From: an uncultured Muribaculaceae bacterium | Lineage (GTDB): Bacteria; Bacteroidota; Bacteroidia; Bacteroidales; Muribaculaceae | Reading direction: 5' to 3' | DNA: 13,188 nucleotides | Assembly (NCBI GenBank): GCA_947644475.1 | Contig: CANRZQ010000046.1 | Span: 1 to 13,188, forward strand | Part shown: in pieces, positions 10,662 through 13,188 of the stretch | Numbering within the stretch: position 1 is the first letter of the stretch | Layout of the letters: each line of letters opens with the position of its first letter | Notes under the pieces: model-generated | Databases searched by the model: none | The model's input: only the letters and a program-made list of their open reading frames with translations | Told to the model about the DNA's origin: nothing | Made by a program: the position numbers and the translations under genes

Positions 10662-13188
10662 TTATTCAGCGGAGGAAGGTTCGCCGTTGCGGAACACGAG
10701 CTGGCCGTCGGCATCGACATCGACGATGATGGGCCGGGTGTTGTCGACCTTGCGGGCAAGAATGTCTTTCGACAGGCGGTTGAGCACCATGCGGTGGATT
10801 ACACGCTTTACGGGACGCGCGCCGAATTCGGGATCGTAGCCTTCATCAGCAAGGTAGCTGATGGCGGCAGGGGTGACGCGGAAATCAATTCCGGCAGAAT
10901 GTTGCAGCATCTTGCGGATGGAATTTACCTGCAATCCGACGATTTCCTCGATTTCGTCGCGGTTGAGCGGCGTGAACATTATTATCTCGTCGATTCGGTT
11001 AAGGAATTCGGGGCGGATTGTCTGCTTGAGCATCTCGAGCACCTGCTCTTTGGTCGACTCGATAGTTTCAAGGCGGTTCTCATCGGTAATCTTGGAGAAA
11101 TTGTCGCGGATTACGTTCGACCCCATGTTGGAGGTCATGATGATGATCGTGTTCTTGAAATTGACGTTACGTCCCTTGTTGTCGGTCAGACGTCCGTCGT
11201 CGAGCACTTGAAGAAGAATGTTGAACACATCAGGATGCGCCTTTTCTATTTCATCGAAGAGCACAACGGAATAAGGCTTGCGGCGCACGGCCTCCGTAAG
11301 TTGGCCGCCTTCGTCATAGCCCACATATCCGGGAGGCGCTCCGACAAGCCGGCTCACGGAGTGTTTCTCCTGATATTCGCTCATATCGATACGGGTCATC
11401 ATATTCTCGTCGTCGAAGAGGAACTCGGCGAGAGCCTTGGCAAGTTCTGTCTTGCCCACACCGGTGGTGCCGAGGAAGATGAATGAGCCGATAGGACGTT
11501 TCGGGTCGTTAAGCCCGGCACGCGAGCGGCGCACTGCGTCGGCTATTGCCTCGATGGCATCCGACTGTCCTACGACACGCTTGTGGAGTTCGGCCTCGAG
11601 GTGGAGAAGTTTCTCCTGTTCCGACTGCACCATGCGGCTCACGGGAATTCCGGTCCAGCGCGACACTACGTCGGCAATATCCTCGGCGTCGACTTCCTCC
11701 TTGATGAGGGCTTTCTCACCCTGCATCATGTGGAGTTGCTCCTGAATCGATTTGTTCTCGTCTTCCTTATCCTTGATAAGTTTATAGCGGATTTCGGCGA
11801 CGCGCTCATAGTTGCCTTCGCGCTGGGCGCGGTCGGCCTCGAAATTGAGTTGCTCGATGTCGATTTTATTCTGCTGAATACGTCCGATAAGGTCGCGCTC
11901 GGCTTTCCACTTGGCGGAATATTCCTTTTCTTCCTCGCGCATAGATGCGATTTCTTTCTCGATGTCGCGCACCTTGGCCGTATCGCCCTCGCGCTTTATG
12001 GCCTCGCGCTCGATTTCCTTCTGGGCAATGCGGCGCGTGATGTCGTCGAGAGCCTGCGGCACAGAATCGATTTCGAGTTTCAGTTTTGCGGCGGCCTCGT
12101 CGATAAGGTCGATGGCCTTGTCGGGAAGGAAACGGTCGGTGATATAGCGTTCGGAAAGTTGCACGGCGGCAATAATAGCCTCATCACGGATACGCACCTG
12201 ATGGTGGTTCTCGTACCGCTCTTTCAGACCACGCAGGATAGCGATGGCCGAAAGTTCGTCCGGCTCGTCGACCATTACTTTCTGGAAACGGCGTTCGAGA
12301 GCCTTGTCCTTTTCGAAATACTTCTGGTATTCGTCGAGAGTAGTGGCGCCGATAGAGCGGAGTTCGCCACGGGCGAGAGCCGGTTTGAGAATGTTCGCGG
12401 CATCCATCGCGCCCTCGCCTTTGCCTGCGCCGACGAGAGTGTGGATTTCGTCGATGAAAAGGATAATCTCGCCGTCGGAAGCAGTCACTTCGTTTACAAT
12501 GGCTTTGAGCCTTTCCTCAAACTCGCCCTTATATTTCGCGCCGGCCACAAGGGCACCCATGTCGAGGGAGAAAATCTGCTTTGTACGCAAATTCTCGGGC
12601 ACGTCTCCACGGACGATACGGTGGGCAAGGCCTTCGGCTATGGCCGTCTTGCCTGTACCCGGCTCACCGATAAGCATCGGGTTGTTTTTGGTACGCCGGC
12701 TCAAAATTTGAAGCACGCGGCGTATTTCCTCGTCACGACCGATTACGGGGTCAAGTTTTCCCTGGCGGGCGCGCTCATTAAGGCTCACGGCATACTTCGA
12801 GAGAGCATTGTATGTCTCCTCGGCACTCTGGTCGGTGGCCTTTTTGCCTTTGCGGAGTTCGGCCACAGCCGCTTCGAGGTCCTTGCGTGTAAGGCCCGCG
12901 TCTTTCAGGATGGTTGATGCCGGCGAGTTTATTTCGAAAATACCGCGCAGCAACGCCTCGAGAGTCACATACTCGTCGCCGGCGTCCTTGGCTATGTCAA
13001 GCGATTTCTGAAGCACATCGTTTGACTGGCGGCTTAGATACGGCTCTGATCCTGACACTTTCGGGAGGGTGGCGATTTCCTTGTCGACCTGCCCTGCAAC
13101 CTGCGGAGCGGAAGCCCCTATTTTCTGAAAAATGAATTTTACCACCGACTCGCCTTCCCGCATCACGGCTTTGAGCAGATGGACAGGC
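10662..13188 (-). CDS. clpB: ATP-dependent disaggregase ClpB, N-terminus cut by window edge
   Basis: The frame is open to the right edge, where it reads PVHLLKAVMREGE, matching the N-domain of ClpB, so about 25-35 residues are outside the window and 841 are visible. In order: the rest of the Clp N-domain; AAA-1 with Walker A GEPGTGKT (~174-181) and Walker B ILFIDE; the middle coiled-coil domain (~375-500), which distinguishes ClpB from ClpA and ClpC; AAA-2 with Walker A GTTGVGKT (~573-580) and Walker B VVLFDE; GYVGYDEGG pore loop; and a sensor-2 GARPVKR segment. No ClpP-binding loop is evident. ClpB is a hexameric cytosolic machine that, with DnaK, recovers aggregated proteins after stress. 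Length, motifs and GC-rich codon use are ordinary. Its promoter lies outside the window. Confidence 0.97.
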   Translation of the reverse strand, partial: PVHLLKAVMREGESVVKFIFQKIGASAPQVAGQVDKEIATLPKVSGSEPYLSRQSNDVLQKSLDIAKDAGDEYVTLEALLRGIFEINSPASTILKDAGLTRKDLEAAVAELRKGKKATDQSAEETYNALSKYAVSLNERARQGKLDPVIGRDEEIRRVLQILSRRTKNNPMLIGEPGTGKTAIAEGLAHRIVRGDVPENLRTKQIFSLDMGALVAGAKYKGEFEERLKAIVNEVTASDGEIILFIDEIHTLVGAGKGEGAMDAANILKPALARGELRSIGATTLDEYQKYFEKDKALERRFQKVMVDEPDELSAIAILRGLKERYENHHQVRIRDEAIIAAVQLSERYITDRFLPDKAIDLIDEAAAKLKLEIDSVPQALDDITRRIAQKEIEREAIKREGDTAKVRDIEKEIASMREEEKEYSAKWKAERDLIGRIQQNKIDIEQLNFEADRAQREGNYERVAEIRYKLIKDKEDENKSIQEQLHMMQGEKALIKEEVDAEDIADVVSRWTGIPVSRMVQSEQEKLLHLEAELHKRVVGQSDAIEAIADAVRRSRAGLNDPKRPIGSFIFLGTTGVGKTELAKALAEFLFDDENMMTRIDMSEYQEKHSVSRLVGAPPGYVGYDEGGQLTEAVRRKPYSVVLFDEIEKAHPDVFNILLQVLDDGRLTDNKGRNVNFKNTIIIMTSNMGSNVIRDNFSKITDENRLETIESTKEQVLEMLKQTIRPEFLNRIDEIIMFTPLNRDEIEEIVGLQVNSIRKMLQHSAGIDFRVTPAAISYLADEGYDPEFGARPVKRVIHRMVLNRLSKDILARKVDNTRPIIVDVDADGQLVFRNGEPSSAE

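Noticed and set aside
11583..12917. 444-codon open frame on + opposite clpB
   Set aside because: It is a long antisense shadow of the GC-rich clpB gene, whose own motifs are complete in the other strand.

Overview
The window reads as chromosomal DNA of a Bacteroidota, most likely an order Bacteroidales gut-type organism. The signs are several promoters of the Bacteroidota form (TTTG, a 19-20 base gap, then TAnnTTTG), start codons mostly without a strong Shine-Dalgarno sequence, and typical families of that group: an OmpP1/FadL-type outer-membrane protein, a Nim-like flavoprotein, and a ClpB that matches that of Bacteroides relatives. The genus is not resolved from sequence alone.

Layout. At the left edge is the C-terminal end of an OmpP1/FadL-like porin (+), followed by a well-formed tRNA-Ser(GCT) with its own promoter and terminator. 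Then comes about 350 bases of non-coding, hairpin-rich DNA that looks like a dispersed intergenic repeat. The central block (about 1.0-8.8 kb) is a run of small metabolic, redox and stress genes. On + are a Vat-type xenobiotic acetyltransferase, a broken YdeI/OmdA-family gene, an arginase-family protein, and an operon of an FMN reductase and a metallo-beta-lactamase-fold hydrolase. Next is a Nim-like PPOX flavoprotein in an operon behind an SMR transporter (-), divergent from a Crp/Fnr-type regulator (+). An operon of a MarR-GNAT fusion and a cupin (+) follows, then an operon of a lipoprotein-like flavodoxin and a LacA/Maa-type acetyltransferase (-).

The right part holds a 95-base inverted repeat resembling a miniature element, an SDR oxidoreductase and RibD-C/DHFR-like reductase operon (-), a strong perfect-palindrome terminator, and a nearly complete clpB (-) that runs off the right edge, missing only its first few dozen codons.

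The flanking housekeeping genes look GC-rich with C- or G-ending codons, while the 1.0-8.8 kb block looks more AT-rich and more mixed in codon use. That fits an accessory block of small detoxification genes between conserved neighbours. No integrase, transposase, phage gene, CRISPR array or recognised defence system is visible. I see no clearly new multi-gene system. The most interesting items are the two structured repeats, the SMR/Nim/Crp cluster with a central dyad, the Vat-like gene next to a deletion-damaged gene, and the arginase-like protein with an altered metal-ligand position.
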